Of a DNA stretch of 64,000 bases, positions 1 to 11,430 are shown piece after piece. Source of the stretch: Smallanthus sonchifolius (Eukaryota; Streptophyta; Magnoliopsida; Asterales; Asteraceae); contig CM042022.1 of assembly GCA_023525975.1 (NCBI GenBank), forward strand, positions 65,368,001 to 65,432,000, written 5' to 3'. The notes below the pieces were generated by a model. That model ran no database searches. It saw nothing but the letters and a program-made list of their open reading frames with translations, and had not been told where the DNA came from. The number at the start of each line of letters is the position of its first letter. Position 1 is the first letter of the stretch. The translations under genes were made by a program, and so were the position numbers.

Positions 1-324
1 TATTTTATAACACTTATCAAACTTAAACTTATATATCATTATTTATTTTCTTATGATTAACTTATAAAAAAAATAATAATAATACTAATATAGAATCTCA
101 TTTTTATCAATTTATTATTTATAAAAATACATATATACATATATATATATATGTATATAAAAAAATGAAATTTTGAAACTACGGATCGTTTACACGTTTG
201 CAATAATAATTGGTACGACAAAACGTACATACGAGATAACGAGATTGAACTAATATGGCGGTCATAAATGTTATTAAAGTACAAAATGAAATAAAATATT
301 ACATGAAAAGTCACGGATGTTACA
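1..324 (-). repeat. Element A 3' LTR (partial, start of U3)
   Basis: The stretch matches 38719-39049, the corresponding end of the 5' LTR, with small differences concentrated in a TA microsatellite and A-runs (324 versus 331 bp). On the minus strand the LTR begins TGTAACATCC at 324. The remaining roughly 2.1 kb is left of the window. The short ORF here is a non-coding LTR shadow. Confidence 0.93.
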
Positions 325-337
325 GTATCCCCAAGTT
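325..337 (-). other. Polypurine tract of element A
   Basis: On the minus strand a short purine-rich run ending GGGGATAC directly abuts the TGTAACA start of the 3' LTR, the expected position of the plus-strand primer. Confidence 0.75.
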
Positions 338-359
338 GAGGGAATTTCGTCCTCGAAAT

Positions 360-3212
360 TCAACTTGTGGAGGCTACTGAATTAGAAAAGAGATGATGGT
401 ACTTAAGTTTCATTTGGTCTTCACGCTCCCAAGTGAACTCAGGGCCGCGCTTAGAATTCCAACGGACTTTCACGATAGGTATACGGCTACGCTTGAGTTG
501 TTTAACATTACGGTCCATGATCTCAACGGGTTGTTCAATGAAGTTCAACTTGTCATCAACACGGACTTCATCTAATGGGATATGAAGAGTGTCGTCATCC
601 AGACACTTCTTGAGATTCGACACATGAAAAGTGTCATGTACTCCATTGAGTTCGGCCGGCAGCTTGAGCTTGTAAGCTACAGGGCCGATCCTTTCAAGGA
701 TTTCAAAAGGACCCACATATCTTGGTGCCAATTTCCCTTTCTTCCCGAAACGGACCACGCCCTTCCAAGGGGAAACTTTGAGTAAGGCTTTATCCCCGAC
801 TTGGAATTCGAGGGGTTTCCTTCGATTATCAGCATAACTCTTTTGGCGAGCACAGGTAGCCTTAAGTCTTTCTTGAATCTTGAAGATCTTATCGAAAGTC
901 TCTTGAATAAGCTTGGGACCGGTTATTTGAGCGTCACCGATCTCAGTCCAACATACCGGGGAGCGGCATTTTCTACCATATAAGGCTTCGAAAGGAGCAC
1001 ATTTAATGCTAGCATGGTAGCTGTTGTTGTAAGAGAATTCCACGAGAGGCAAATGGTTATCCCAACTTCCGCCGAAATCGATCACACAAGTGCGAAGCAT
1101 ATCCTCTAGGGTTTGGATAGTCCTTTCGCTTTGGCCATCAGTTTGAGGATGATAAGCCATGCTAAGGTCCAAATGAGTCCCTAAGGATTTTTGTAAGGAT
1201 CGCCAGAAGTTGGAAGTAAAACGGCCGTCACGATCGGAGATAATGGACAAGGGCACACCGTGATGAGTCACGATTTCACTGACATAGAGACTTGACATCT
1301 TTTCCATCTTGAAATCTTCACGAATAGGGATAAAATGAGCGGACTTGGTCAAGCGATCAACTATGACCCAAATCGAATCGTGCCCACGAGGTGTTCTTGG
1401 GAGTTTGGTGATAAAATCCATAGAGATTTGCTCCCATTTCCAAAGAGGGATCTCGGGTTGTTGGAGAAGACCCGAGGGTTTTTGATGTTCGGCTTTAACC
1501 TTTAGGCACGTAAGGCACTTGCTCACAAATAAAGCTATATCCTTCTTCATTCTGGGCCACCATTAAAATTCCTTGAGATCGTGATACATTTTATCGGCAC
1601 CGGGATGAATAGAATACCGGGTTTTGTGTGCCTCATCGAGGATAAGCTTGCGGAGGGGTTGAGAGTCAGGAATCCGCATACGTCCCATGAAATAAAGAAT
1701 TTCGTCGGACTTGGGCTCTAGATGTTTTTCGACACCGCAATCTAACTGTTGCTTTAACTCACCCTTGGCAGGAACCTCTTTTTGAGCTTGAAGAACCATG
1801 GCTTTGAGGCTAGTTTGGACGATCATTCCCATGGCCTGAGTGCGAGAGGGTTTGATCTGATCTTTTCGGCTAAGGGCGTCAGCAACCACATTGGCTTTTC
1901 CCGGGTGATAGCGAATTTCACAATCGTAATCGCTTAAAAGTTCAACCCAACGCCGTTGCCTCATGTTGAGATCCTTTTGATCAAGGATATGTTGAAGGCT
2001 TTTATGATCAGTGAAGATGACACATTTTGTACCATAGAGGTAGTGTCTCCAAATTTTCAAAGCAAAGACCACTGCACCTAACTCGAGGTCATGTGTAGTG
2101 TAGTTTCTTTCATGGACCTTGAGTTGTCTTGATGCGTAGGCAATGACTTTGCCGCGTTGCATCAACACGCAACCGAGACCTTGATTTGAGGCGTCACAAT
2201 AAACGACGAAGTCATCGTTGCCATCTGGAAGACTTAGGATAGGAGAGTCACACAATTTCTGCTTAAGGAGTTGGAAAGCATCTTCTTGTTTCTGCTCCCA
2301 AACGAACGGTTTATCCTTTTGGGTTAGAGTTGTGAGTGGTAGGGCGACCTTTGAAAAGTTTGAGATGAACCTTCGATAGTAGCCGGCTAAACCCAGAAAG
2401 GAACGGATTTCTGAGGGAGTCTTGGGCGTACTCTAGTTCTTGATAGCTTCGATTTTGGATGGGTCAACATGAATACCCTTCTCGTTGATAACATGACCCA
2501 AGAAATGGACTTCTTTTAGCCAAAACTCGCATTTGGAGAATTTCGCATAAAGATTTTCCTTCTTCAAAAGCTCCAAGATTTGTCATATGTGATTCTCATG
2601 TTCTTTGGCGGTTCGAGAGTAGATCAATATGTCGTCAATGAAGACAATGACAAATTGATCTAAGTAGGGTCTACAAACCCGGTTCATAAGATCCATGAAT
2701 ACTGCGGGTGCATTGGTTAACCCGAAAGGCATAACCACGAACTCATAGTGTCCATATCGAGTTCTGAAAGCGGTCTCCGGGATGTCATCGTCATGGACTC
2801 GTAATTGGTGATAACCGGATCGGAGATCAATCTTTGAGAAACAAGTTGCTCCTTGCAATTGATCGAATAAGTCATCAATTCTCGGAAGAGGATATCGGTT
2901 CTTGGTAGTCAGCTTGTTGAGCTCATGATAATCAATGCACATCCTAAAGGTTCCATCTTTCTTCTTGACAAAAAGGACCGGGGCTCCCCAAGGTGAGAAG
3001 CTCGGTCTAATGAAACCTTTGTCTAGTAGCTCTTGCAATTGACTAGACAATTCTTGCAATTCGGATGGTGCGAGACGGTAAGGAGATTTAGCAATAGGGT
3101 TTGCTCCAGGAACAAGATCAATATGGAATTCAACTTGTCGAACAGGTGGGAGTCCGGGCAGATCGTCAGGGAATACTTCGGGAAAGTCTCGAATAACATG
3201 TATGTCTTGAAT
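360..3212 (-). pseudogene. Element A pol: RT, RNase H, integrase, chromodomain; three nonsense codons
   Basis: C-terminal part of the A polyprotein. In order: the linker before RT (about 3212-3060); RT with the VIFIDD active-site motif near 2655-2640; RNase H with YCDASNQGLG near 2195; the zinc-binding HHCC region of integrase around 1620-1500; the DD35E core (MDFITKLP, IISDRDGRF, GQSER); the KVSPWKGVV box and a chromodomain-like tail ending WEREDQMKLKYHHLF. All parts share one frame, broken only by TGA at 2583-2585 (an Arg position in the relatives here), TAG at 2433-2435 (a Trp position) and TAA at 1563-1565 (a Tyr position). It cannot make a full polyprotein. Upstream it runs into B at the GGTTC duplication. 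Confidence 0.93.
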
Positions 3213-3217
3213 GGTTC
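3213..3217. repeat. Target-site duplication of B, left (GGTTC)
   Basis: Five bases directly before the TGTGACA start of B, repeated exactly after its end at 16036-16040. The host frame of A is continuous through them once B is removed. Confidence 0.93.
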
Positions 3218-6048
3218 TGTGACAATCCGACTTTTTAGGTTAACCCCGGTTAACTATTCCGTTAAGTTCCTTATTAAAAACTTAACCCCGTTAGTCAAAT
3301 CTAACCCCAAGGACTATTTCTGTCATAAATCCAACTCAGAAATGCAGGGACTAGTCCTATCAAGTCCCAATACATGAATTATTGACTCCTCAAAGTCAAA
3401 ATTGTCAAAAATAAGTTCTGTTGACTTTTAGAAGTCAACATTGGGACTTTTGATTCCCAATTCACGAATGTTAACTGAATTGAATCAAATTCTATAATTG
3501 ATTAACATCTAAATGCCTTAATCGATCATAATTGAGCCTTAATCACCTGCATTACATGCGAATTAATCAAAATATGGCTATTCGTTATGTAACCGTCGAC
3601 CATCAACCTAATCCCATCAAATTCATCATAATCTGGTGTTACTCCCGCGAATTGAAGCATCCCTCTCACTCGTCGAATCCTCCTGAAGTGCTTACGCAAC
3701 CTGCATTGATCGGAGAAACAGTAGAACTCGCCGGAAAGCAATCTGTGCAGCCGACACCTACATCTACTCGAACTCCATCAATCCGACACGCATTCTGGTA
3801 AATTCTTGACCCAATTGCCTCATTTTCTTTCCGTAAAGGTAAGCCCCATGTTAATTCGGGCTTACATCATCAATTCGATCGAGTTCTTAATCCTAGGGTT
3901 CATCATCTGACTGATTTAGTCGAGCCCTAATCTAGACCCAATGAAAATGAAATTAACCTATGCAGAAAGATTTGAAACACTGTTTTTATTGAAAGCCCTT
4001 TGCTAATTTCAAGTTTTAATATAAGAATCTCTGTAACCCGTAATTAGGGTTCATGTGAACTCTATCTGTCGAATTCAATTATAAACCGTTTTTAAATCAA
4101 ATTAACCTACTTCATTAGATTCGCAATCGTCTGTAGAGTGAAAGCCCTATGAAACAACGGGCTTCCACTATCGAATTGATCATGAACCCGTAATTAGGGT
4201 TCATATGCGTTCTGATTTGGGGTTTTTGATCTTAGACTGAAAAGAAATGAAATTAATCTATGTAATCAGTTTCGAAATGTCCCGATTATCAAAAGCCCTA
4301 TGTTTTTAATCAATTTCATTATTAAAATCTATTTGATCGATTCAAAGTTTTCCTCTTTACGTATTCGATCTGTTTTCAAGATTTGGACATCCAAAACCCG
4401 TTTGTTTTCGAAATTAAGAGTATGCCAAGGTTCGTAATCCTCTGAGCATCAAAATTTGTTTCTGTTTCACTCAAACCATCATCCAAATCGAGGGATATCG
4501 ACCGGTTTCGATCGCGGGTCTTTAAGGAAGGAAAACCACATAGAGCCTGATGTTAAAACCATTCCAACCCGGTATCCTTCGCGATACCCTAGCGGGCGGA
4601 GATGGTTAAGGCTGTGTGTGTATGTGGGAGAGACCCGGGTTCGAGACCGGGCTCCCACATCCATTTTTAAAACATTTTTCTGGATTATTAAATTAATAAA
4701 AATCAAACCTTTTTAATATTGTATTATTATATAAATGGGTTTTAACCCGGAAAACAACCCGTAGGCTCGGGTTTGAAATATTAGTTTGTTTTTATAAATT
4801 ATACCCACTTTTATAATTTATACATTGTTATTATTAATAAGTAAAAATAATATATTTATATTATTCTTAAGCCGTAAATTCGTGTAAAATAATATGTTTA
4901 TATTATTCTCAAATTGTGACCCGCATTATTAAACAATATATATTTATATGATTTCAAATCATTTTATAACGCCGTGAATCAATCGAGACTAAATAATAAT
5001 ATAACTAATTATATTATCCACTCGTATATATATATTACTACTTATGTCGTTCATCGCGTAAAGTAATTCCTAAACCCGTGGACACGTTCGTCCACTCTCG
5101 TTTATTAGAGAGGTTCTTTAAGACGTTCCTTCCGTGTCACAGTCACAATTCCCATCTTTATCCCTAATTTATGTGTTTATAATTTTAGGGCATTCGTAAG
5201 TCTTTTGAGACTTACACTCGTGGTTCCAACTTACTCCTAGTGTGAAACTACCTTCAACGCCAAGCAAGTGAGTTTCACGGCCCCATTTTACTGCTTTTAA
5301 CTTGGGGGAGAAAACATGCTTAAACTGATTTTAGATTTTGTATTTCATATGCTATCAATGTTAAAGCTAAGTGTAACATGCTATCACAGAAAGTCCTCAT
5401 CTTATTTCGAACCGTTAATATGGATCTTAGCGAGGTATTGTTTAGTAGTACTACAGGGTTTGACAAATCCCACCCGCGTTAGTCGCGCTAACTCGATCGG
5501 ATATCGAACGGGTGAAATGTTAGCCTATTCACATGGCCAGTATTGATAGAACCTGGCAGGAGGCAATAAACAAACAGTCAGTTTCGGTTGCGAGCACTTG
5601 AGCTAAAACATGAACATAGGTTAGCTACCTATAGATACATATTGAAAGATCATAAATCTGGTAACGTTTACTTATTTATTTGAAACCTGTGAACTCACCA
5701 ACCTCGTGTTGACACTTTTTCTTACATGTTTTCTCAGGACGCTAAGCTAAGACACAGGTGCACGTTAGGGCATGCATGGGATTCAACTGCTTTGCTTTGT
5801 GTCTATTAATTGATTGAATTATTTTAATGTACTTTGTTTGGTTGGACGTTTGAACTTTTGGACTTTGGTTTTGGGCGCGTGTATTTTGCGCATTTACTTT
5901 CTTTACGCTTCCGCATTGATACTCTGATTTAAAAGATATTTTCATTTTGAGTCTCGTGTAGAGTCGTTCAATGTAACTAGAGTCTGAGATCCTGGTTTGT
6001 CACTTCCCAAACGGTAATACTCCGTTAGTTGAAATTGGGGGTGTGACA
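3218..6048 (+). repeat. Element B LTR 1 (2831 bp)
   Basis: Starts TGTGACA and ends TGTGACA just before the PBS. Repeated at 11426-14256 with equal length. It holds a tRNA-like minihelix (4590-4663) and AT-rich stretches near 4780-5050. Short ORFs here recur in LTR 2 and are treated as shadows. Confidence 0.95.
4590..4663 (+). other. tRNA-like sequence with box B in B LTR
   Basis: A D-arm-like stretch (GATGGTTAAGGC) is followed by a box-B match (GGTTCGAGACC at 4638-4648). Perfect 9-bp arms (4622-4630 with 4652-4660) enclose a CCCGG/CCGGG stem, giving an acceptor-plus-T-arm-like minihelix. The second LTR keeps it with the inverted arms beginning at 12830. No anticodon arm is convincing, so this is not called as a tRNA gene. 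Confidence 0.6.
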
Positions 6049-6051
6049 GAT

Positions 6052-6063
6052 TGGTATCAGAGC
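6052..6063 (+). other. Primer-binding site, element B unit 1
   Basis: TGGTATCAGAGC, complementary to the 3' end of plant initiator tRNA-Met, three bases after the LTR end. Confidence 0.93.
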
Positions 6064-6164
6064 CATTGGTTATAGAGAACTAGGATTGAATACTAGACTA
6101 TAGCCTCACACATTAGTGACATGTCATTTGGATGTTTGGCACTTATACAAATTGTTGCAGGATC

Positions 6165-6926
6165 ATGTCGTCAACACCACCTCCATCACCTAACGCATCA
6201 GGGCATAAGGCACCTGTACCCTCATCCCCGGAGCCCAAAAGGCGCCGGACTACCTCAATTGAGCAAGGCGAACCGAGCAACGCACGGGCATTGGAGTATG
6301 CTCTCAATTGGGATATGTACCCACATATGATCCAAAGGTGGATCGAAATGGGAGATGTTCCATCACCGTACTTTGCATCCACATCTTCATCGTCTACACT
6401 GCCTAGCTTACCATGTACCATGGAACAAGCCTTCGCAGCATTTGTGGCCTATATGTTAAAGGAATTAAGTTTTGTACAAGATGCCACCGAGGAGATACCT
6501 AAACTCCTGGAGAATGGAACACAAGTGGAAAAGAATAGGGTAGGAATAGAAGATTTGACTACCGAACTAGCTGCAACGGACCATGTCCACAACCTTTTAG
6601 TGAATCGTGTAGCACACCTAGAGACGAGGGCTGACATTATGGATGATGATATGCAAGGAGTTATGGAGAGATTAGCTGCTATGGAAGCTCAGCTACATGT
6701 GGCTAACCACACTGCTGAAGGCCTTCAAGAGAGGGTGGCTCACTTGGAAGCCCAACTGCAAGCGGCCCTACACCCGGAAGACATTCCCGTATCTGACGAT
6801 GAGGAGGAACCCTTTGAAGAAGAGCCCTTCGAGGAGGAACCCTTAGAGGGGGAACCGGCTGAGGAAGAGCCAGTGGAGATTAATGATGCACAGTCATATG
6901 TCTCTTCTGATGACGAGGATATTTGA
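6165..6926 (+). CDS. Extra ORF upstream of gag in B (unit 1), unknown function, 253 aa
   Basis: Open frame from ATG 6165; a longer in-frame start at 6132 is possible but the shorter one begins the proline- and serine-rich N-terminus shared with unit 2. Residues about 1-45 are Pro/Ser/Arg-rich with a basic KRRR patch; about 100-210 are helical and rich in Leu, Glu and Ala with heptad-like spacing (coiled coil likely); the last 50 are a run of acidic EEEPF-type repeats ending DDEDI. No domain is recognised. It lies between the PBS and gag, where plant gypsy elements normally have only leader. Unit 2 has a 258-residue version with amino-acid changes. It could be an accessory particle or regulatory protein; that is speculation. 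Confidence 0.7.
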   Translation: MSSTPPPSPNASGHKAPVPSSPEPKRRRTTSIEQGEPSNARALEYALNWDMYPHMIQRWIEMGDVPSPYFASTSSSSTLPSLPCTMEQAFAAFVAYMLKELSFVQDATEEIPKLLENGTQVEKNRVGIEDLTTELAATDHVHNLLVNRVAHLETRADIMDDDMQGVMERLAAMEAQLHVANHTAEGLQERVAHLEAQLQAALHPEDIPVSDDEEEPFEEEPFEEEPLEGEPAEEEPVEINDAQSYVSSDDEDI

Positions 6927-7177
6927 GGATCTTCCTATTCTATCTTCCTTTTCATGTTTGTTTTTGCTTATGTTATTTCCCTTTTCAAACCTAGATGGGT
7001 AAGGTTGTTCCCATCCAATAAAAGCATGAGAAGTTTAATATTTGAGTTAATTATTTTGTAGCCTTACAATTTATTTAATTTTCAAAATATTAGATGTTGT
7101 ATTTCCTTACCCGTACCAGAATAATGTTTAATATGCGATATATTTCTCATTGTTTTCATTTGTGATTGTGAAGAAAT

Positions 7178-10100
7178 ATGTCTGGGAGAGGACGAGGAGG
7201 CCGTGCCGGTGGTCGTGGCACCATCAACATGACGGCAGCAGAACTAGCAGCTTTGATAAACAATAGTGTGGCAGAGGCCCTAGCAGCACAGAATGCTGCA
7301 GGTAAATGCTTTCAACTATTGACTAGTAGTGTTAATCCCTTTTCCTAAGAATATCTTTCTAAACTCTATAATTCCAATTCAATTCGTATTTCTAAATCCA
7401 GGCCAGCAAAATCAACAGCCAGCCTGCACTTTCAAGGCATTCATGGACTGCAAGCCCCACACCTTTAGTGGAGCTGAAGGAGCAGTTGGATTACTTCACT
7501 GGTTTGAGAAGGTTGAATCAGTAATAGCCATGTGCAACTGCCCCGTGGCTAACCAAGTGAAATTTGCTGCTGGAACTTTAGAAGGCCCGGCCCTAACATG
7601 GTGGAATGCCCAAGTTCAAATGTTGGGACTAGCAATGGCAAATGGACTCCCGTGGGAGGAATTTAAAACCATGATGAAAGAAGAATACTGCCCACGAGGG
7701 TTGGAATTTAAAATAGGTCAGGCTGCTAAGGACTGCAGGGGTGAATTACAAACTAAACAACCCTTTCAACAACCGGGGTCTACTAGGGCTTGCTTTGAGT
7801 GTGGAAAGGAAGGGCATATTCGGAAAAATTGTCCTCAATTGAAGAAAGGGGGTAATGGAAATCACAACCCTAACCACAATAACAATGGTAATGGTGGTAA
7901 TAATGGCAATGGGGGAGGAAATGGTGCGAAGGGACGAGCCTTCGTACTAGGATCTGGAGAAGCCCGTTACGACCATAATGTGGTTACCGATAAGTTCCTC
8001 GTAAATAATTTCTTTGCTTCTGTCCTTTTTGACACCGGTGCCGATAGAAGTTTTATATCTAAGAAATTTAGTAATATGATAAAAGGAACTTCATCTCTAT
8101 TAGAAGATAAGTATACAATAGAGATAGCTGACGGGCTAATAATTGTGGCAACTCACATACTTAAAGGATGTAAACTTGAACTAGCTACACATACATTTGA
8201 TATCGACCTTATGCCGGTCATACTTGGTAGTTTTGATATAATTGTTGGTATGGATTGGCTGTCTAAAAACCAAGCCGAAATTATCTGTCGTGAGAAGATT
8301 GTACGTGTACCTCTCTCCAATGGAGAAACCCTTTCCATCCAAGGCGAAAGAGTTGGTACAGTCATGGGCATTATATCCTTCATGAAAGCACAAAAATGTC
8401 TTCGAAAGGGGCATACGACTATTTTGGCCCTTGTTGCTGAACAGCCGTCAGAAGAGAAGAAGATCGAAGATATTCCCGTTGTGCGTGAATTTTTGGAAGT
8501 ATTTCCCGAGGATCTGCCCGGTCTACCACCACACCGTCAGGTTGAATTCCAAATTGACCTAGCACCCGGAGCAGCACCGATTGCTCGGGCACCTTATCGA
8601 TTAGCACCCAATGAATTGCAGGAACTGTCCACTCAGTTTCAAGACTTATTGGATAAAGGTTTCATCCGACCTAGTTCATCACCGTGGGGAGCTCCGGTAT
8701 TATTTGTCAAGAAGAAGGACGGTACGTTCCGTATGTGTATTGATTACCGGGAGCTGAACAAAGTTACAATCAAGAACCGCTACCCTTTACCTCGTATTGA
8801 TGACCTTTTTGATCAACTCCAAGGATCAAGTTTCTAGTCCAAAATAGACCTTAGGTCCGGCTATCATCAGTTAAGAGTCCAAGAAGAAGATATCTCTAAA
8901 ACTGCATTCAGGACAAGGTACGGCCATTACGAATTTATGGTCATGCCTTTCGGTTTAACCAACTCACCTGCGGTATTCATGGATCTCATGAACCGTGTGT
9001 GTAAGCCTTACCTTGACCAGTTTGTTATCGTTTTCATCGATGACATCCTTATTTATTCCAAGAATGAGGAAGAACATGAGGAACATCTGCGTCTAATTTG
9101 GGAACTACTTAAGCAAGAGCAACTTTATGCTAAGTTTTCCAAATGTGAATTTTGGATTCGAGAGGTTCAGTTTCTAGGTCATGTGGTAAATGAAAAAGGG
9201 ATACATGTCGACCCGTCCAAAATAGAAGCCATCAAGAATTGGGCAGCACCGACGAATCCGACTGAGGTGCGACAATTTCTGGGATTGGCTGGATATTACC
9301 GTCGTTTTATCGAAGGATTTTCAAAGATTGCGCAACCTCTCACCGCCCTAACTCAAAAAGGAAAAGCTTATAATTGGGGCGATAATCAAGAATCAGCTTT
9401 CCAGCATCTCAAACAGAAACTTTGCAGTGCACCTATTTTAGCTCTTCCGGAAGGAACCGATGACTTTGTGGTGTATTGTGATGCATCCATTCAAGGCCTG
9501 GGTTGTGTCTTAATGCAACGCGAAAAGGTAATCGCATACGCTTCACGACAGTTAAAGGTTCACGAGAAAAACTACACCACTCATGACCTAGAGTTGGGAG
9601 CAGTAGTTTTTACACTTAAGATATGGAGACATTACTTGTACGGTACCAAATGCACCATCTACACCGACAAAAAAGAGCCTCCAGCATATCTTCGAGCAGA
9701 AGGAGTTGAACATGCGACAACGTCGTTGGGTTGAACTTTTAAATGATTATGACTGTGCGATCCGGTATCATCCGGGTAAAGCTAACGTTGTGGCTGATGC
9801 ACTAAGCCGAAAGGAAACAAAACCCAAACGAGTTCGAGCATTACAACTTACTATTCACCCTGGATTGCCTGACAGAATCCGTAGTGCTCAACTTGAAGCC
9901 TTGAAAGAAGATAACCTACCGTTAGAAGGTACACGCGGCATGGAAGCACAATTTGAAGTAAAATCTAACGGAATTCGTTACTTTGTCGAACGAATATGGG
10001 TTCCAGTGTTCGGAAATTTAAGGGAACTAATCATGGATGAAGCTCATAAATCTCGTTACTCCATTCATCCGGGTTCCGATAAAATGTACCATGATCTAAA

Positions 10101-11310
10101 AGTACTATATTGGTGGCCGAAGATGAAGGCCGAAATAGCCACTTATGTTAGTAAGTGTCTGACCTGCGCGAAGGTCAAAGTTGAATATCAAAAACCGTTC
10201 GGTCTCCTGCAACAACCTGAAATTCCCATGTGGAAATGGGAACAAATACCCATGGACTTCATTACCAAATTACCCCGAACTCCTACCGGATGTGATACTA
10301 TATGGGTAATTGTGGATCGCCTAACAAAATCTGCTCACTTCCTGGCAATCAAAGAAACAGACAAAATGGATAAACTCACTCGAATATACTTGAAAGAAGT
10401 AGTCTCTCGGCACGGGGTGCCTATCTCTATCATTTCGGATCGTGATGCACGATTCACTTCCCGTTTCTGGCAATCATTGCATAAAGCATTAGGCACGCGT
10501 CTAGACATGAGCACATCATACCATCCTCAAACTGATGGCCAAACTGAACGTACTATCCAAACTCTGGAGGACTTGCTACGAGCTTGTGTGATCGATTTCG
10601 GTAACACTTGGGAGTCTCACCTACCGTTGGTGGAGTTCTCCTACAACAACAACTATCACACTAGCATCAAGGCAGCTCCATTTGAAGCACTTTATGGACG
10701 GAAATGCCGTTCTCCCATTTGTTGGACCGAGGTTGGGGATAGCCAACTCACAGGTCCTAAACTTGTATTTGAAACTTCCGAAAAGATCGTTCAAATTAGA
10801 AACCGTATGGCGGCAGCTCGGGATCGTCAAAAGAGCTACGCCGACAAACGCCGTAAACCTTTGGAATTTCAATTAGGTGACATGGTTTTGCTCAAAGTCT
10901 CACCTTGGAAAGGTGTCATTTGTTTTGGGAAACGAGGAAAACTGAATCCTCGTTATGTTGGACCTTTCAAAATATTAAAGAGAATCGGACCAGTCGCGTA
11001 CCAGCTGGACCTACCTGAAAGACTTAGTGGTGTGCACAACGTCTTTCACGTCTCGAATTTAAAGAAATGCCTGGCAGACGAATCACTCGCAGTTCCTCTG
11101 GAGGAACTACATGTTGATGAACAGTTACGTTTCATCGAAGAACCTGTGGAAATTATGGATAGGGAAGTTAAAACGTTAAAGCATAGTAAGATCCCTATTG
11201 TTCGAGTCCGTTGGAACTCGAAACGCGGACCAGAATTCACGTGGGAGCGCGAGGATCAGATGATGCGTAAATATCCTAATCTGTTCAAGCACTCCACATC
11301 AAACTCTTAA
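7178..11310 (+). pseudogene. Element B gag-pol: intron in gag, capsid deletion, one stop, one frameshift
   Basis: ATG 7178 starts a Gly/Arg-rich Gag N-terminus (MSGRGRGGRAGG). A probable intron (7302-7401) joins it in frame to the main ORF. Then: the capsid core with ALTWWN; a shortened stretch before a single CCHC knuckle (CFECGKEGHIRKNC, about 7795); protease with DTGADRSF (about 8030); RT; RNase H; HHCC and DD35E integrase; KVSPWKGV; and a chromodomain-like tail ending at TAA 11308-11310. Only about 35 residues separate the capsid core from the knuckle against about 170 in element C, so an in-frame internal deletion is inferred. TAG at 8835-8837 stops RT just before its SKIDLR motif, and a frameshift near 9665-9680 breaks RNase H at the TDHKSLQ box. 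Not functional as a whole. Confidence 0.9.
7302..7401 (+). other. Probable 100-bp intron within B gag
   Basis: The donor CAG|GTAAAT and acceptor ATCCAG|GC follow plant splice consensus. The intervening 100 bp is AT-rich with in-frame stops, and removal joins exon 1 (124 nt, phase 1) precisely to the downstream Gag frame. Unspliced, the N-terminal frame would end within the intron. The second unit has lost this segment, so no duplicate can be compared. Confidence 0.7.
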
Positions 11311-11320
11311 GGTACTATTT

Positions 11321-11430
11321 AATTTTCGGGACGAAAATTCTTTCAACTAGGGAATGATGTGAAACCTCAGAAAATTTTTTTTATTTTTAATTTTCGGGAC
11401 GAAAATTCTTTCAACTAGGGAATGATGTGA
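11321..11430 (+). repeat. Duplicated polypurine/LTR-start segment in B (2 x 42 bp)
   Basis: A 42-bp stretch just after the pol stop, from AATTTTCGGG to the LTR-start bases TGTGA, occurs at 11321-11362 and again, identical, at 11389-11430. A 26-bp T-rich spacer separates them. Only the second copy leads into the real LTR; the first continues AACCTCAG, like the first bases of a different LTR. Confidence 0.9.

Noticed and set aside
3526..3801. Opposed small ORFs in B LTR 1, recurring at 11734-12009
   Set aside because: LTR shadows overlapping on opposite strands; no motif.
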